DNA of 64,000 nucleotides from Atherinomorus stipes (taxonomy: Eukaryota > Chordata > Actinopteri > Atheriniformes > Atherinidae): assembly GCA_023101725.1 (NCBI GenBank), contig JALJCO010000034.1, forward strand, positions 1-64,000. Direction: 5' to 3'. Below the pieces are notes generated by a model, which was not told the DNA's origin, did no database searches, and saw nothing but the letters and a program-made list of their open reading frames with translations. The position numbers and the translations under genes are program-made. Below, one piece after another: positions 23,136 through 34,569 of the stretch; positions within the stretch are counted from its first letter, which is position 1; each line of letters opens with the position of its first letter.

Positions 23136-23753
23136 AGGGTGGCGAGTTCCATTTTGGACCACTTTTCCTTGACCCATTGGCTAAAGAATTGTGACGTTGC
23201 TATTGGATGTGGGCTTTTATTAAATTTCATAACTGATAAAACAAATAAACCATATAATCCAGGCCTAGATTGAAACTTTTATCCATATCTCAGCCGGTCG
23301 TTCAACACCGGTGAGACTGACTAATGTGTAGAGTTTTTGTGCACGTCTCTGACTTCGGTTTCTAAGCTGCCAAACACCTCTTTAATCTTTTTCACCTCAC
23401 AAATGAGGAATTCTGTCTTGATCCCCCCAAAAGTTTCCTTTTTGGCAGAATCTCTCCTCTCCATGGTTCAACCCTCCTGGGCGAAGCCTCATAATCATGC
23501 ATGTTTAAGGGCGTAACCGTGGGCGTGACATTTAAATGACGATAAATACCATGGCTGAAATCCATCAAGACTCTTTTGTTCGTACGAGGAGATTGGTCCC
23601 ATACGAACGTTTTAATAAATCACATGTGGGTCCAACTGTATGGCCATTTTTATGATCAGATGTACGCACATTTCTACGATCATTTGATAAATGAGGGCCA
23701 AAGTGATGCAGAACCTTTACTGGTGAGTAAATGCACATATATACTTCTGGAAA
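23136..23753. other. no gene recognised
   Basis: Mixed sequence without a supported frame. A patch around 23510-23700 (accgtgggcgtgacatttaa, then repeated tacga words) looks like part of a dispersed repeat, but no partner was seen here. Confidence 0.4.
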
Positions 23754-24666
23754 TACAGGGGTTAGACAATGAAACTAAAACACTTGGTTTTAGACCACAA
23801 CAATTTATTAGTATGGTGTGGGGCCTCCTTTTGCGGCAAATACAGCGACAATTCGTCTTAGAAATGACATATACAAGTCCTGAACAGTGGTCAGAGGGAT
23901 TTTAAGCCATACTTCTTGCAGGATAGTGGCCAGGTCACTACGTGATGCTGGTGGAGGAAAACGTTTCTTGATTCACTCCTCCAAAACTCCCCAAGGTGGC
24001 TCAATAATATTTAGATCTGGTGACTTTGCAGGCCATGGGAGATGTTTAACTTCACTTTCATGTTCATCAAACCAATCTTTCATCAGTCTTGCTGTGTGTA
24101 TTTGTGCATTGTCATCCTGATACACTGCACCGCCTTCAGGATACAATGTTTGAACCTTTGGATGCACATGGTCCTCCAGAATGGTTCAGTAGTCCTTGGC
24201 CCATCTAGCACAAGTCCTGGGCCAAGCGAATGCCGTGATTTGGGCAGCTGTGGTTTTACGTTTTTTGGATACAATCCAGGTTAGCACCCGAACATCCCGT
24301 TCAGACAGCTTCCTCTTGTGTCCACAGTTAATCCTGTTGGATGTGGTTTGTCCTTCTTGGTGGTATGCTGACATTACCCTGGATACTGTGGCTCTTGATA
24401 CATCACAAAGACTTGTCTTGGTCACAGATGCGCCAGCAAGACATGCACCAACAATTTGTCCTCTTTTGAACTCTGATACGATGTCGTATGCATTGCAATG
24501 TTTTGATCAAAACTGTGCTTTTTACCCTGCTAAATGAACCTTCACTCTGCTCTTACTGGTGCAATGTGCAATTAATGAATATTTGCCACCAGGCTGGTCT
24601 AATTTAGCCATGAAACCTCCCACACTAAAATTACAGGTGTTTCAGTTTCATTGTCTAACCCCTGTA
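23754..24666 (-). mobile_element. Tc1/mariner element with DD36E-spaced transposase remnant
   Basis: The element is 23756-24664 (909 bp), flanked by TA on both sides (23754-23755, 24665-24666). Terminal repeats are about 28 bp: caggggttagacaatgaaac at the left and its complement gtttcattgtctaacccctg at the right. On the minus strand a helix-turn-helix part (24425-24186, with SRATVSRVMSAYH and KRKLSERD) is followed by a catalytic part (24167-23973). The first catalytic Asp region is missing, so the copy carries an internal deletion of a few hundred bases. Confidence 0.9.
23973..24425 (-). pseudogene. Tc1/mariner transposase remnant, DD36E type
   Basis: The C-terminal piece reads YQDDNAQIHTAR ... 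WPAKSPDLNIIEPPW. The Asp before NAQIH and the Glu of IIE are separated by 36 residues, against 34 in the other Tc1 copies here. DD36E is the spacing reported for the Incomer group of Tc1/mariner. The N-terminal piece has the paired-like helix-turn-helix. The two pieces are out of frame, with the central catalytic region deleted between about 24186 and 24220. Confidence 0.75.
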
Positions 24667-24700
24667 AGGTCCAGGTTGAAAAAAAGGGTTATCCTTTAAC
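24667..24700. other. short spacer between two DNA elements
   Basis: Thirty-four bases separate the DD36E element from the next MITE. Nothing is recognised in them. Confidence 0.5.
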
Positions 24701-25428
24701 GCCCAATCTCATTTCTCTTTTTTTATCCCATGCTATTTAAAACAAAGCTACAAGGGGTAGGGCTGAAAGTCACCCCCTACAAATTGGGATGCCCCTTCAA
24801 CAATCACATTAGTCATCAATGATCTTGCCAGCTTGGACTGTATGTAAGCAGATGAACGCTGAACTGTTGCTGGAAATCTGGAGAAATCAAGCCGTCTACA
24901 GCTGTGGGTTAACATTACCAAGCAAGTCGATGTGTGTATCCCATGACACCCTCCATGTAACTGAAGACCAGCAGCGATGTTGAAGTTTTTGTTGATCATG
25001 TATCACTGTAGATTATCAGGGCTGCTTCAGACCACCGCTGGTTTTCAGCCTGGTAGTGTTTATGTCACTTAAGCTTCAGTGTAGTACTGGACATTATTTT
25101 CATGTGCATTTTACAAAGAAAATGACACTTAAACATTTAAACAATGTTAAACTAGACAATACAACTGTCGTCATACATTATAAAACTTTATCTATGGAGA
25201 AAATATTTACATTTGTGGATGCTTTTGACTCTGGAGCAGCCATCTGGCTGGTGATTTGCAAAATTGTCATACCCCTTCTTTTGATATGTTTTATACCCCT
25301 ACCCCTCTGTCCTAACAGGACCGAGACACCCTTACCCCTCTTTCCTAACAGGATTGACACTCCCCTACCCCTACACATTAACATGCAAAACTAAGGGGAA
25401 GGGCTAAGGGGGAGAATTGAGATTGGGC
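24701..25428. mobile_element. MITE with gcccaatctca ends
   Basis: gcccaatctcatttctc (24701-24717) and gagaattgagattgggc (25412-25428) match at 16 of 17 positions as an inverted repeat. Both ends are followed inward by tacccct/aggggta-type words. The interior has no transposase. Target duplication not resolved. Confidence 0.7.
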
Positions 25429-26300
25429 CATAGATTCATCTGAAACAAAAGACATGACTTACCTGCCATGGTGACGTGTGAACAGTATGTAGTTTTCTGT
25501 ATTGACTTAACAGGGTAACGGAGTTCAGCTTGATTGTCTTAAAAAAAAACATAAAAACTAAGAGAGTATGTGGAGAGAAAGAATACTTGAAATGGAAAGT
25601 TAAGATTTAAAATTCACAGGAGTCCATGCTGTGTTGTAAAACGTGTGATCTGTAATCACTGGAAAGGTTTGCTAAAGAGTGGAAGTTTGGCATCAGTCTG
25701 TGTGTGAGTTGGACAGGTGGCTGAACCACCTTGTGATTGTCACAGTGGGTGGTGCTTTGGGATGAGTTGGAGGGTTTTTTGGGAGACAGCCTAAAGGCTT
25801 TCTGGAGCCTCGTGAGAGCACATATGGGCCCAGCTGGAAAACGTCTGGCCTGTGAGCAGCTCCAGTGATCTCTACATGGCTCTACTTGGCCCAGCAACTT
25901 GTTCATTCTACCATGAATGACCCTTTTCAACTGTCACCACCTTCTTCCTCTTATTCAAATGCCCCCCTCCCCCTTCCCCCTATGTTATCCACTCTTTCAA
26001 TGCCACTTGGCACAATCCTGTATGATTTGTGGCTGTGCAAACATTTGACTTAATGTCTCCCAGTCCAAATCTAGGATTACACCCTGCTGTTTCAATATTT
26101 GGGTGCTTCTCGTTAGTCACAGCTTCTGACGCAACAGTTCAACTTGGCCAAACATTTCTCTTTCCACCGAAAGGAGAGCACAAGGCCAGGGTCACCACTG
26201 GCAAAAGCAAAAGCAAAACAGATTAAAAGCTGTATGACTAATAACTGCTATATGGCTGTTTGTAGTAGCGACTGAAATATCTGCATACTATACCATTTTG
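25429..26300. other. no gene recognised
   Basis: A 107-residue minus-strand frame at 25607-25930 shows no known motif. Nothing else stands out apart from a short C-rich patch near 25970. Confidence 0.45.
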
Positions 26301-26302
26301 TT

Positions 26303-26375
26303 TATCAAGCACTTTAAAAACAACATAACAGTGGCCAAAGTGCTGTACAATGAATGAATGAATGAAAAAAGGAAA
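26303..26375 (-). repeat. L2-type LINE 3'-end-like fragment
   Basis: caagcactttaaaaacaac followed by an aagtgctgtacaatgaatga block resembles the 3' ends of L2-like elements, with a gaatgaatgaat tail. Very short. Confidence 0.4.
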
Positions 26376-26429
26376 AGGATAAAGTGGCACAAATGAATAA
26401 CAAAGATCAAATCAAGCGGTAACCTCCGG

Positions 26430-26955
26430 CGAGAGAATTGAAGCCATGCAGAAGTGTTGGCAAATTGCAGTTCACCCCTCATCCACTAGGGTGCTGGCTG
26501 CAAAGGGAGTCAATTCTCATAGACTCCCATGTAAAAAAAAGGCAAACTTCACATCAGGAATAAATATGTTTTACAGCAGAAATAAACATGTTTACAACAG
26601 AAATAAACCATTTACAACAGAAATAAACATGTCTACAGCCTGGTTCAAAACATCATTTTAGTTTCAAAGGTTCAATGGCATCAAATTTCACTTTTCTGGG
26701 GTTTCGGGGTATAATATGATCTGTTGTGCACTGATGAGGCCATGTGAATGTCCAGAGTGAGAATCAAAGTCCCCGTTCATGGATGGTCAGCTTTGTTTCT
26801 TTGTTCAGAATCGGTTGAATGAGACAGCAGCTTATCATTCAACGTAGTTTCATCATGCCAAGTAATTAAATTGCTCCAATTAGAGCATACTATCATGCAA
26901 ATATGGAAATTACACATTATTAGGGCCATGTCCTTCTGATTGACAGGTGGAAAAA
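26430..26955. repeat. dispersed repeat (family E)
   Basis: It contains gaaataaacatgtttacaac repeated three times with slight change, then cctggttcaaaacatcattt and, further on, gtgtccttctgattgacagg-like sequence. The same blocks in the same order recur at 54470-54800. This is an interspersed non-coding family of unknown class. Confidence 0.65.
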
Positions 26956-26956
26956 G

Positions 26957-27511
26957 TCGAGTCAAGTCAAGTCAACTTTATTTGTATAGCACTTTAAACA
27001 CAGCAGCTACCGATAACAAAGCGCTGAACAGAAGTAAAACAGAAATTGAATCTCACAGTGAAAACATTAAAACAAATATTAGACATACAAACAAATCAAC
27101 GCAATGAACAGTAAAAACAGTATAAATATTAGAAAAAATAAGACTTTAAACAACAGACAAAATCAGAAAAATGGCTCATGAAGGGTGGAACGCCAGAGCA
27201 AACAGGTGAGTTTTAAGAAGGGATTTAAAAACTGCCAGAGACAAGGCCTTTCTGATGTGCAATGGCAGCGAGTTCCACAACTTTGGGCCTGCCACAGAAA
27301 ATGCTCTATCCCCCCACATCTTCCGTCGAGACCTCGGTACATCCAACAGCAGCAACTCAGCCGACCGAAGAGTGCGAGTAGGAACATGAAGATGGAGAAG
27401 CTCTGAGAGATAGGAGGGGGCTAGGGCATTTAAAGATTTAAAAACGTATAAAAGAATCTTAAACTGCACCCTAAAAGTTACAAAACATGATGGTAGGTGA
27501 ATTGGTTGCAC
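26957..27511 (-). mobile_element. L2-like LINE, 3'-terminal fragment
   Basis: On the minus strand the coding end of an L2-type reverse transcriptase is followed by ~200 bp of 3' sequence ending in agtgctatacaaataaagtt and a short gacttgacttgactcgac tail, the usual form of fish L2-like 3' ends. Everything upstream of the last ~110 codons is missing, as expected of 5' truncation. Confidence 0.75.
27176..27511 (-). pseudogene. L2-like reverse transcriptase C-terminus
   Basis: The frame carries the signature tail of L2/CR1-group polymerases: FKILLYVFKSLNALAPSYLS, then RTLRSAELLLLDVPRSR, GDRAFSVAGPKLWNSLP and a final FKSLLKTHLFALAF. It continues to a natural stop, so this is the true protein end. 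The catalytic YADD region is absent. It could not act alone. Confidence 0.75.
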
Positions 27512-27645
27512 TCAATCGTCCCTAGGAGTGAATGTGAGGGTGTTTGGATGACCGTCTCTCTGTGTTGGTCCTGCAACAGACTGGCAACCTGTTCAGGTGT
27601 ACCTGTCTCTTGCCTGACAATATCGGGGACCCTGAATCTGACAGA
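27483..27645 (+). repeat. LINE-tail-like repeat family F, 3' portion
   Basis: tcgtccctaggagtgaatgt, tctctgtgttggtcctgcaa and cagactggcaacctgttcag form the 3' portion of a common fish repeat, directly followed by the gaat array that usually ends it. Confidence 0.6.
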
Positions 27646-27720
27646 AAATGAATGAATGAATGAATGAATGAATGAATGAATGAATGAATGAATGAATGAA
27701 TGAATGAATGAATGAATGAA
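27646..27720. repeat. (GAAT)n microsatellite
   Basis: About 18 perfect gaat/tgaa units between the two family F pieces. Frames reading repeated Phe-Ile-His-Ser across it on the minus strand are artefacts. Confidence 0.97.
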
Positions 27721-27756
27721 CTGGAATTTGAGGATAATTTCAACAAAATGTATCAT

Positions 27757-27862
27757 ATCCTTTCTGTGTGGAGTTTGCATGTTCTCCCTGTGTATGTGTG
27801 GATTCTATCCAAGTACTCTGGCTTCCTCTTACTGTCCAAAAACATGCATGTTAGCAGTAAAT
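27757..27862 (+). repeat. LINE-tail-like repeat family F, 5' portion
   Basis: tgtgtggagtttgcatgttc, ccctgtgtatgtgtggattc and a tccaaaaacatgcatgttag block. Normally this precedes the part found at 27483-27645, so the two pieces are in swapped order and probably belong to two copies. Confidence 0.6.
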
Positions 27863-28360
27863 GTTTGGATTTAAAAAGGACATCTTTGGCAGTAAACGTA
27901 TATAACATATTAATGGCACAATATTAATAAAACTTGCATAACTTTATGTAGTCTGCAAGCTCAAGTGTGGCCTCAGTACTCCAGTTTTGAAGGAATCATC
28001 AGTTCATGTGATGGAGGAATGCACTGCACATGCAGGGGGCGTGGCCTCACCAGCACCAGTAAAGGACCATTTATGCTCAACGCAGAAGACGGATACACAG
28101 AGAGACGGATAGTTTCGTCATTTACGTACGTAAATTGGTGCGTTTTCGAGGGGCTTGTTGGTCCATCACTTGACACAGAAGATGGAGCAATACCACCGGA
28201 AACTGCAGGGTCAGTGTTGAGCTCTGTAGCTGATATGCAGGAACAAACCAGAGAAGAAGAACAGGAACCAGAAAAATACCAAAACAAAAACAGCCGGGGT
28301 CATTAGCCCAATAAAAACACCTGAGACAGAAGTAGCCAAACAAACAGAGGAGCATCTGTA

Positions 28361-28598
28361 GACATGGAAGGAGTTTTTGAGGAGAGGCTGTGCGAGTGTG
28401 TCCGAAAATACACTCAAGTACGACATCACATTGCCAGGACACAGGAACAGACAGCACCGCCGCCTAACGGACAAACTTGTTTATGAGCAATGGGAACGCA
28501 GAAGACGCATGGAAGTATGGAGGCAGCCACGCATGGCAATGCAGGAAGCGGATGTCGCCATTTACATGCTGTATGTAAGGGAGCATAAATGGGGCTGA
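28361..28598 (+). pseudogene. possible MADF/Myb-like domain fragment
   Basis: Reading from 28361 gives MEGVFEERLCECVRKYTQ; one base out of register it continues YDITLPGHRNRQHRRLTDKL and then a basic stretch WERRRRMEVWRQ. The pattern (acidic start, LCECVRKY, YD, basic helix) resembles the MADF domain of Harbinger-associated DNA-binding proteins. There is one frameshift near 28412 and no downstream transposase. Family assignment is by resemblance only. Confidence 0.4.
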
Positions 28599-29098
28599 AG
28601 CAGCGTGAATGTGATTAAATAGCATAGATGTTTAACTCACTGGCTGCCAATCACGTGTTTCCACGTTAATTAAGGGTTTTAATCGGCGGGCCTATTTTAA
28701 TCTCTGGCGGAGCTTGTCAGAGAGAACCAAGAGCTCATGATAATTTTTTCGGTAGTTTTCATCTAATCCAGCAGATGGCGGTGTCAGACAAGCTTAAAAA
28801 AAACCTACCAGGAAGTGATTCGATTCTATGATGCTTCCTGTGTTAGTGGTTGCTAACGGCCATTAGCCCAAGAAGTATGATGGATTCTGCTGCGGGGGTG
28901 AGAGAACATGGCACCCGGTCGTAATTGAAGCAGTTTAGGAGGTGGATGAAGGAGGAAAGTTTGTGGAAAAAGTGATTGTGACAGACAGACACGATCGATC
29001 GAAGACACATCCATAGATGGAAATACAGCAGCGAAGTGCGGCAGCTGAAAGTGAAAGTAAGTCAACAGCACGCGGTTGTTTCCCGCAGGGGAGGGGGG

Positions 29099-29135
<37 letters not shown>

Positions 29136-29146
29136 GGGGGGGGGAG
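29099..29146. repeat. (GT)n then (G)n simple repeat
   Basis: About 14 GT units followed by a run of G broken once by T, inside the piggyBac-like left half. Confidence 0.95.
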
Positions 29147-29319
29147 TAGAGGAGACGTTTCTGCTCTATGTTTCTGCCAAATGTTATGCTGTGAAACACA
29201 CTTGTTGTGGCTTATTCAGCTAGTAAATAATTATTCTGCCTCCAAAACTCTTTTCTCAGTGTTGTATTTGTTGTTTCATAGAAGTAAACAGCTGTTCAGA
29301 TGATGAAGGTGTTACTAAA

Positions 29320-30142
29320 TGTAGTGGTGAGCACTCATTACACTAGAAGTGAGTGCTCAAACAGGCTCCTCCCCTTTTAATCCAGAAGGTATAAAAGACA
29401 CCTGCTGACCTTTCTGCCTCTCTCTGCTTCCTGCTGTCTTCAGGGCTCTTTGGGTGGTGAGTAGGGTGGCAGGAAAGTCCTCTTATCAGTAGATGGGATT
29501 CTAAGTTTGTTTTCCTTTTTTGTAGGTCCACCTGCTGCTGTTTTGTCTCTATTTGGTTTCCTGGTTTTGTCTTTAGTATTTTAGTGTTTTTGTCCTGTTT
29601 ATAGCTTTGATTGCTGCAGCGTGTATTTTGTTTGCTTTGTTTGAATTTGTCTTTCTTTTGACAGCCGGGAGACAGTGGCCGGATGGGCTAGGCACTCGTG
29701 GTTGAGACCCTCACCTTTTTGTGTTGTTTTGATTCACTTGGTACACCTGGGCTCCACGTTTTTGTTAGGTTTGTAGTGAAGTGTGCGTGCGTGTTCACAA
29801 GGTAAGTGGTGGCACACTTGGGCACTCTCCCTTGTAGGCTGCCCTCCACCAGTGCTCCCAGCTGGTCTACCTTTTTGTAGTTTAGTTTTGTAGTAATTTT
29901 TTAATAGTTCTTAGATACTCGAAATATTATTGATTAATCTTTATACTGTAAGAATAAACTTCATTGTTTAACTCACGTCTCTGTCTTTCCTAAACAGGAA
30001 CGAATCTGCACTTTTATTTCCTGGGGCCTTAAGCCCCAGGTGGCGTTGTCGGACCTTTCATCTACATAACTTTAAATAAATCTTTTACGTCTTCATCTTG
30101 TGTTGACTTTAATTATATACAAACTAGTACGCCCCCACCACA
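29320..30142 (+). repeat. gypsy 5' LTR (823 bp)
   Basis: Begins tgtagtggtgagcactc and ends cgcccccaccaca. Near the start is a 9-bp inverted repeat (gagcactca / tgagtgctc). A TATA-like tataaaag lies at ~29390, about 70 bp in. Late in the LTR are aataaa-type signals (agaataaact, ttaaataaatc) and a short hairpin cctgggg/ccccagg. By eye it differs from the 3' LTR only in a T-run (6 against 7 T). Confidence 0.95.
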
Positions 30143-30145
30143 ATT

Positions 30146-30163
30146 TGGCGTTGGTCGGCAGGA
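30146..30163 (+). promoter_or_regulatory. presumed primer-binding site
   Basis: Three bases after the LTR the sequence reads tggcgttggtcggcag. Starting with TGG fits pairing to a tRNA CCA end. I cannot assign the tRNA. Confidence 0.4.
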
Positions 30164-30308
30164 TCTCCTGTTAAAGCAGAGACGTGTGGTTTGGTTTTTT
30201 TGGTTATCCATTTTTCTGCTTAGGTGATAAGCTAGGTAATTTTTTTCTTTTGAGCAAAACAGCAGCAGGTCCAGCAGAGCTTTGAGCTTGGTCTACTTGC
30301 ATCACTAA

Positions 30309-31394
30309 ATGGCTGAAGAAATTGCCCAGCTAAAGGCGCTCATTGACCAACTGCAAGCTGAGAACCAACAGCTGCGTCAAGGTCGAGTTGAGGGCCAGGC
30401 GGGGACGAGTGATGCAGATGCTGCAGGTTCTTCAGGACCCGGACCATCTACAGCTCCAGCTACAGAGAGACTGATCTACCTTCCCAGAGAGAGAAGATGC
30501 CCTGTATTCAGGGGCAGAACTGGTCTTGGACTGGCTGAGTGGGTGGAAGAGATCCAGGCTTGCTTTCGTTCCAGGCACCTGTCTTCTATTGAAAAAGCAT
30601 TCTTCTTGTATGACCATTTGGAAGGAGAACCTCGAGATGAGATCCGATACAGACCCCGGGAGGAGCGAGAGGACCCTGAAAAGGTTCTTGCTATTCTGCA
30701 GGAACTATATGGGTGTACCAGGTCATATGTGTCTCTGCAGGAGGACTTCTTCTCCAGAAAACAATTGGATGGTGAAACATTACAAGAATTTTCACATGCT
30801 CTGATGTGTTTAATGGAAAGGGTAGCCCAAAAGGCCCCCACTGGTCTCTTAAACAAAGATGTGATGCTAAGGGATCAGTTTGTTGAGTATGTGTCTGTTT
30901 TCTTCGCAGAGAGCTGAAGCAATATGTTCGTGTACACCCTGGCGCCACCCTAATAGATGTTCGCACTGAGGCGATTAGGTGGGAGCAGGAAGGCTTGCCA
31001 GGGAGGGGGGAGAGGTAGAAGTAATTCTGTTCCTTCTGCTTTAGGATTTCAGCACACTGTTCAGAAGTACCCTAATCATGGCCATCCTCACCAATTACCA
31101 GGTAAATTTTCTGCTAACTCTGAGTTAGATGAGCTAAAGGAGATGCTTAAAAAGCAACAGGAGCAGTTGAATCAGCTAAGCCATACCATTGCTAATCTCA
31201 ATTTAGCCTCTAACCAGCAAAAAAAACTCCCGGATAAAATTATTTGTAAGAGGTGCAAGCAACCAGGTCATTTTCCAAGAGACTGCAGAAATAGGCCAGT
31301 GAGTTCCCAACCACAGTTGGGGCCTGGAGCTGTATCCTCTAGCATAAATCACGAGGTGCAGGAGCAGGAAAACTGCTACCCCCTGAACTGTTGA
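30309..31394 (+). pseudogene. gag: gypsy gag (capsid and zinc knuckle), two frameshifts
   Basis: Gag forms the virus-like particle and binds element RNA. The first segment (30309-30917) opens with a coiled-coil-like MAEEIAQLKALIDQLQAENQ, then a Gly/Ser/Pro linker, then a capsid-like part (WVEEIQACFRSR, then LYDHLEGEPRDEIRYRP). Near 30890 the gag sense moves to another frame (RELKQYVRVHPGATL) and near 31000, within a G-rich run, it returns to the first. Without that shift the first frame stops at 30915-30917. The last segment carries one CCHC knuckle, CKRCKQPGHFPRDC (31245-31286), and stops at 31392-31394. The two shifts compensate each other, which could mean two indel errors or an old double mutation. 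Confidence 0.85.
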
Positions 31395-31963
31395 GCCAAA
31401 GTTCAGGTGGGGTCTCTACAGGCTCAGAATCCCCTGTTCCCGACGGTCTAGTGTCAACATGTCCTTGTTTGACCGTACTTATGGGTGGAGTTCAAGTTCC
31501 TTGTTTAGTGGACACAGGGTCAATGGTGTCCACAATAACTGAAAGCTTCTTTAAAAAGAATTTTGCATTCTGGGGCTCAGACAAGCTCCGTGCATGTAAC
31601 TGGTTGAAGCTGACTGCTGCTAATGGGCTCGCAATACCTTATGTTGGCTACTTTGAGCTAGATGTGCAGCTCTGTGGTAAGGAAGTAGCCAAGCGAGGGG
31701 TGTTGGTTGTCAAAGATTCTCAAAATAGCTCAGTTTCAATTCCAGGGGTACTGGGGATGAACATAATAAAAAAATGTTACCATGAACTTTTTGTCGAACA
31801 TGGATCTGCTCTCTTTGAGGTAGCCAATGTGGTACAGGCTCCTGCCCTTATCCAACAGGCTCTGCAGCACTGTCACCAAGCTAAAGCTAATGCCCAACCA
31901 GATTATTCAGGTCGAGTGAAGGTTAAAGGGGGAGGGTTTGTAGAATACCTGGAGGCACTATAA
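31391..31963 (+). pseudogene. gypsy aspartic protease segment
   Basis: Cleaves the gag-pol polyprotein. The frame overlaps the end of gag by 4 bp in a different frame, so pol may normally be reached by frameshifting or readthrough. The catalytic signature is CLVDTGSMVSTI, with the Asp at codon ~41 (31511-31513), followed by a VLGMNII stretch matching the second conserved protease block. There is no obvious ATG in context; the frame opens at TTG. It stops at 31963, because the frame is lost in a G-rich run around 31928-31936; the correct sense continues in the pol frame from about 31942. Confidence 0.85.
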
Positions 31964-34569
31964 AAATTGTAAGTGCTTCCTGTCACAAGCACTATACAGT
32001 GGATGATGTCTTGTTTGAACCCCTGACCAATGGTTTACCTTCTGGGCTCCTGGCATCCCCAGCATTGGTACGTGTTACTAGGGGTACAGTGTATATCCCC
32101 ATAGTTAATGTAGGGACACAAGATGTTGTACTGTATCCTCGCACTGTACTTGGTACTATTGGTACTGCCCATCTTGTGAGCTCACCAGTTGGCCTTGAAG
32201 AGGGTGATGTCCCTGTCACAGTGGCTTCTCACTCAGCCTTTACTTCCATGAGGGACAAGGTAAATGCAGTTGATTTGACAGCCCTTGCAGAGCAAAAACA
32301 AAATCAGGTTAGGTCCTTGTTGCAAAAATACCAGAGCGTTTTTTCAACACATGAGGGCGACATAGGCTGTACTAACCTTGTCTCCCATGATATCCCTTTA
32401 GTGGACGAGGTGCCAGTGCGTCAGCGGTTTAGACGCATCCCCCCTTCAGAATATGAAGCAGCAAAGGCCCACATTCGTCAGCTTCTTGAAACACAAGTCA
32501 TCAGGGAGAGTAGTAGCCCTTATGCCTCTCCAATTGTGCTGGTCAAGAAAAAGGATGGCAGCCTTCGATTATGTGTGGACTATCGTCTCCTTAACAGCAA
32601 AACACGGAAAGATGCATTTCCCTTGCCGCGCATTGAGGAGTCACTTGATGTGTTGTCTGGAGCCAGGTGGTTCTCTACTCTGGACTTAGCTGCTGGATAT
32701 AATCAAGTACCTGTCACTGAGAAAGACAAGGCAAAAACTGCTTTCTGCACGCCTTTTGGGCTTTTTGAATGGAACAGGATGCCCTTTGGGCTGTGCAATG
32801 CCCCAAGTACTTTTCAAAGGCTAATGGAGAGAATTTTTGGAGATCAGCATTGCCAATCTCTATTACTGTATCTGGATGATGTTGTTGTCTTCTCTTCTAC
32901 TGTAGAGGAACATATGAACCGGCTGGATGCTGTGCTGGGTCGGCTGCAGAAAGAGGGTCTCAAGGCCAAGTTGGAGAAATGTTCCTTCTTCAAAACGGAG
33001 GTGAGCTACTTGGGCCATGTCATTTCCCATGAGGGTGTGTCAACAGACCCAGGCAAGATTGAGGCAGTGTCTAAGTGGGAAAGGCCAACCTCCGTGCCAG
33101 AGCTGCGTTCCTTCTTGGGGTTCGCCAGTTACTACCGGCGATTTATTAAAGGATTTGCCAAGATCGCAGCCCCTCTGCACCGCCTGGTAGCTGAACAGAA
33201 TGCCACCAAGCCACGGAAGTTGATGAAAACATCCCTCTCTACAGCATGGACAGATGTGTGTGAGCACAGTTTTGAAGAACTGAAAAAGAGGTTGGTGTCC
33301 GCTCCTGTCTTGGCTTATGCTAACTTTTCACTGCCTTTTTTTCTTGAAGTGGATGCCAGTTATAATGGACTTGGTGCTGTGCTTTCCCAAGAGCAGGATG
33401 GCAAAATTAGACCTGTAGCTTATGCCAGTCGCAGTCTAAGACCTATAGAGCGCAACATGAACAATTACAGTGCAATGAAGCTGGAATTTCTGGCCCTTAA
33501 GTGGGCCATGACAGAAAAATTTAGAGATTACTTGATGGGACAGAAGTGTGTGGTTTTTACTGACAATAACCCCCTCAGTCACCTTTCAACAGCAAAACTT
33601 GGTGCAACTGAACAGCGGTGGGCTGCACAGTTAGCTACATTTGACTTCACCATCAAATATAAGCCTGGCCGAAACAACAAGAATGCTGATGCCCTCTCCC
33701 GACATCATCCAGCACCGGCCAGTGCATCGGATCTTGTTAGCTCTGGTCTGCCAGTCCCAGAAGCTCTGAAACAAGCAGTTGAAGTGCAGACCAGTGAAGC
33801 TACTCAGGCTGGTATCTCTGCGTTTCCATGTCATACCCAGTCAGATTTGTGTGCATTGCAGGAAGCTGATCCTTCAATCAACAAGTTCCTGATGTTTTGG
33901 TCTAGAAGGCGAGGCCCTGATGCAGCAGAACGTCACCAGAGCACCAAGGATGTTTTGATCCTACTTCGGCAGTGGGATCGAATTGTGGAGAAAGATGGAG
34001 TGCTCTACCGCCGAGTGTGCAACCCTAATGGGGAAGAGACTCTGCAGTTGTTACTACCTGCATCCCTTCAGAACCAGGTACTGCAGCAGTTGCACAATGA
34101 ACATGGACATCAGGGGGTAGAACGAACAACCGACTTGGTCCGTCAGCGTTGCTACTGGCCTGGGATGTATCATGACATAAAGCAGTGGTGTCAAAATTGT
34201 GAACGCTGTCAGGTAGCCAAAGACACTCACCCCGTTGCACGCACCTACATGGGTCATCTACTTGCATGCCGGCCAAATCAAATTCTTGCTATTGATTTTA
34301 CCACCTTGGAGCCAGCAAGAAACGGGATGGAAAATGTCTTAATAATGACTGACGTTTTCTCTAAATTCACTCAGGCAGTTCCAACCCATGACCAGACAGC
34401 GGTTACTGTTGCCAAGGTGCTGGTGAGTGAGTGGTTTTGTAAGTTTGGAGTACCAAGCCGCATCCATTCAGACCAAGGCCGAAATTTTGAGAGTCACCTT
34501 ATTCAACAACTGTGCCAGATGTATGGAATTCAAAAAGAGCCGGACTACTCCTTATCATCCTGCTGGTAA
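31942..34569 (+). pseudogene. pol: gypsy pol: reverse transcriptase, RNase H, integrase (N-terminal and most of core)
   Basis: Copies the element RNA and inserts the cDNA. Residue numbers are counted from an ATG at 31999. RT spans about 130-320, with the DYR motif (CVDYRLLN), FSTLDLAAGYNQV, MPFGLCNAP and the catalytic YLDD at 291-294. The gypsy-type FLGFASYYRRFI block follows. RNase H starts near residue 448 (EVDASYNGLGAVL) with TDNNPL and NADALSR. The integrase zinc domain is near 700 (HNEHGHQG ... CQNCERCQ) and the core begins with AIDFTTLEP and HSDQGRNFES. An extra base near 34535 shifts the frame and truncates it at 34569; the third catalytic residue lies in the next segment. Order RT-RH-IN confirms Ty3/gypsy. 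Confidence 0.92.

Noticed and set aside
27478..27780. Minus-strand frame with repeated FIHS
   Set aside because: It is a translation of the (GAAT)n array.
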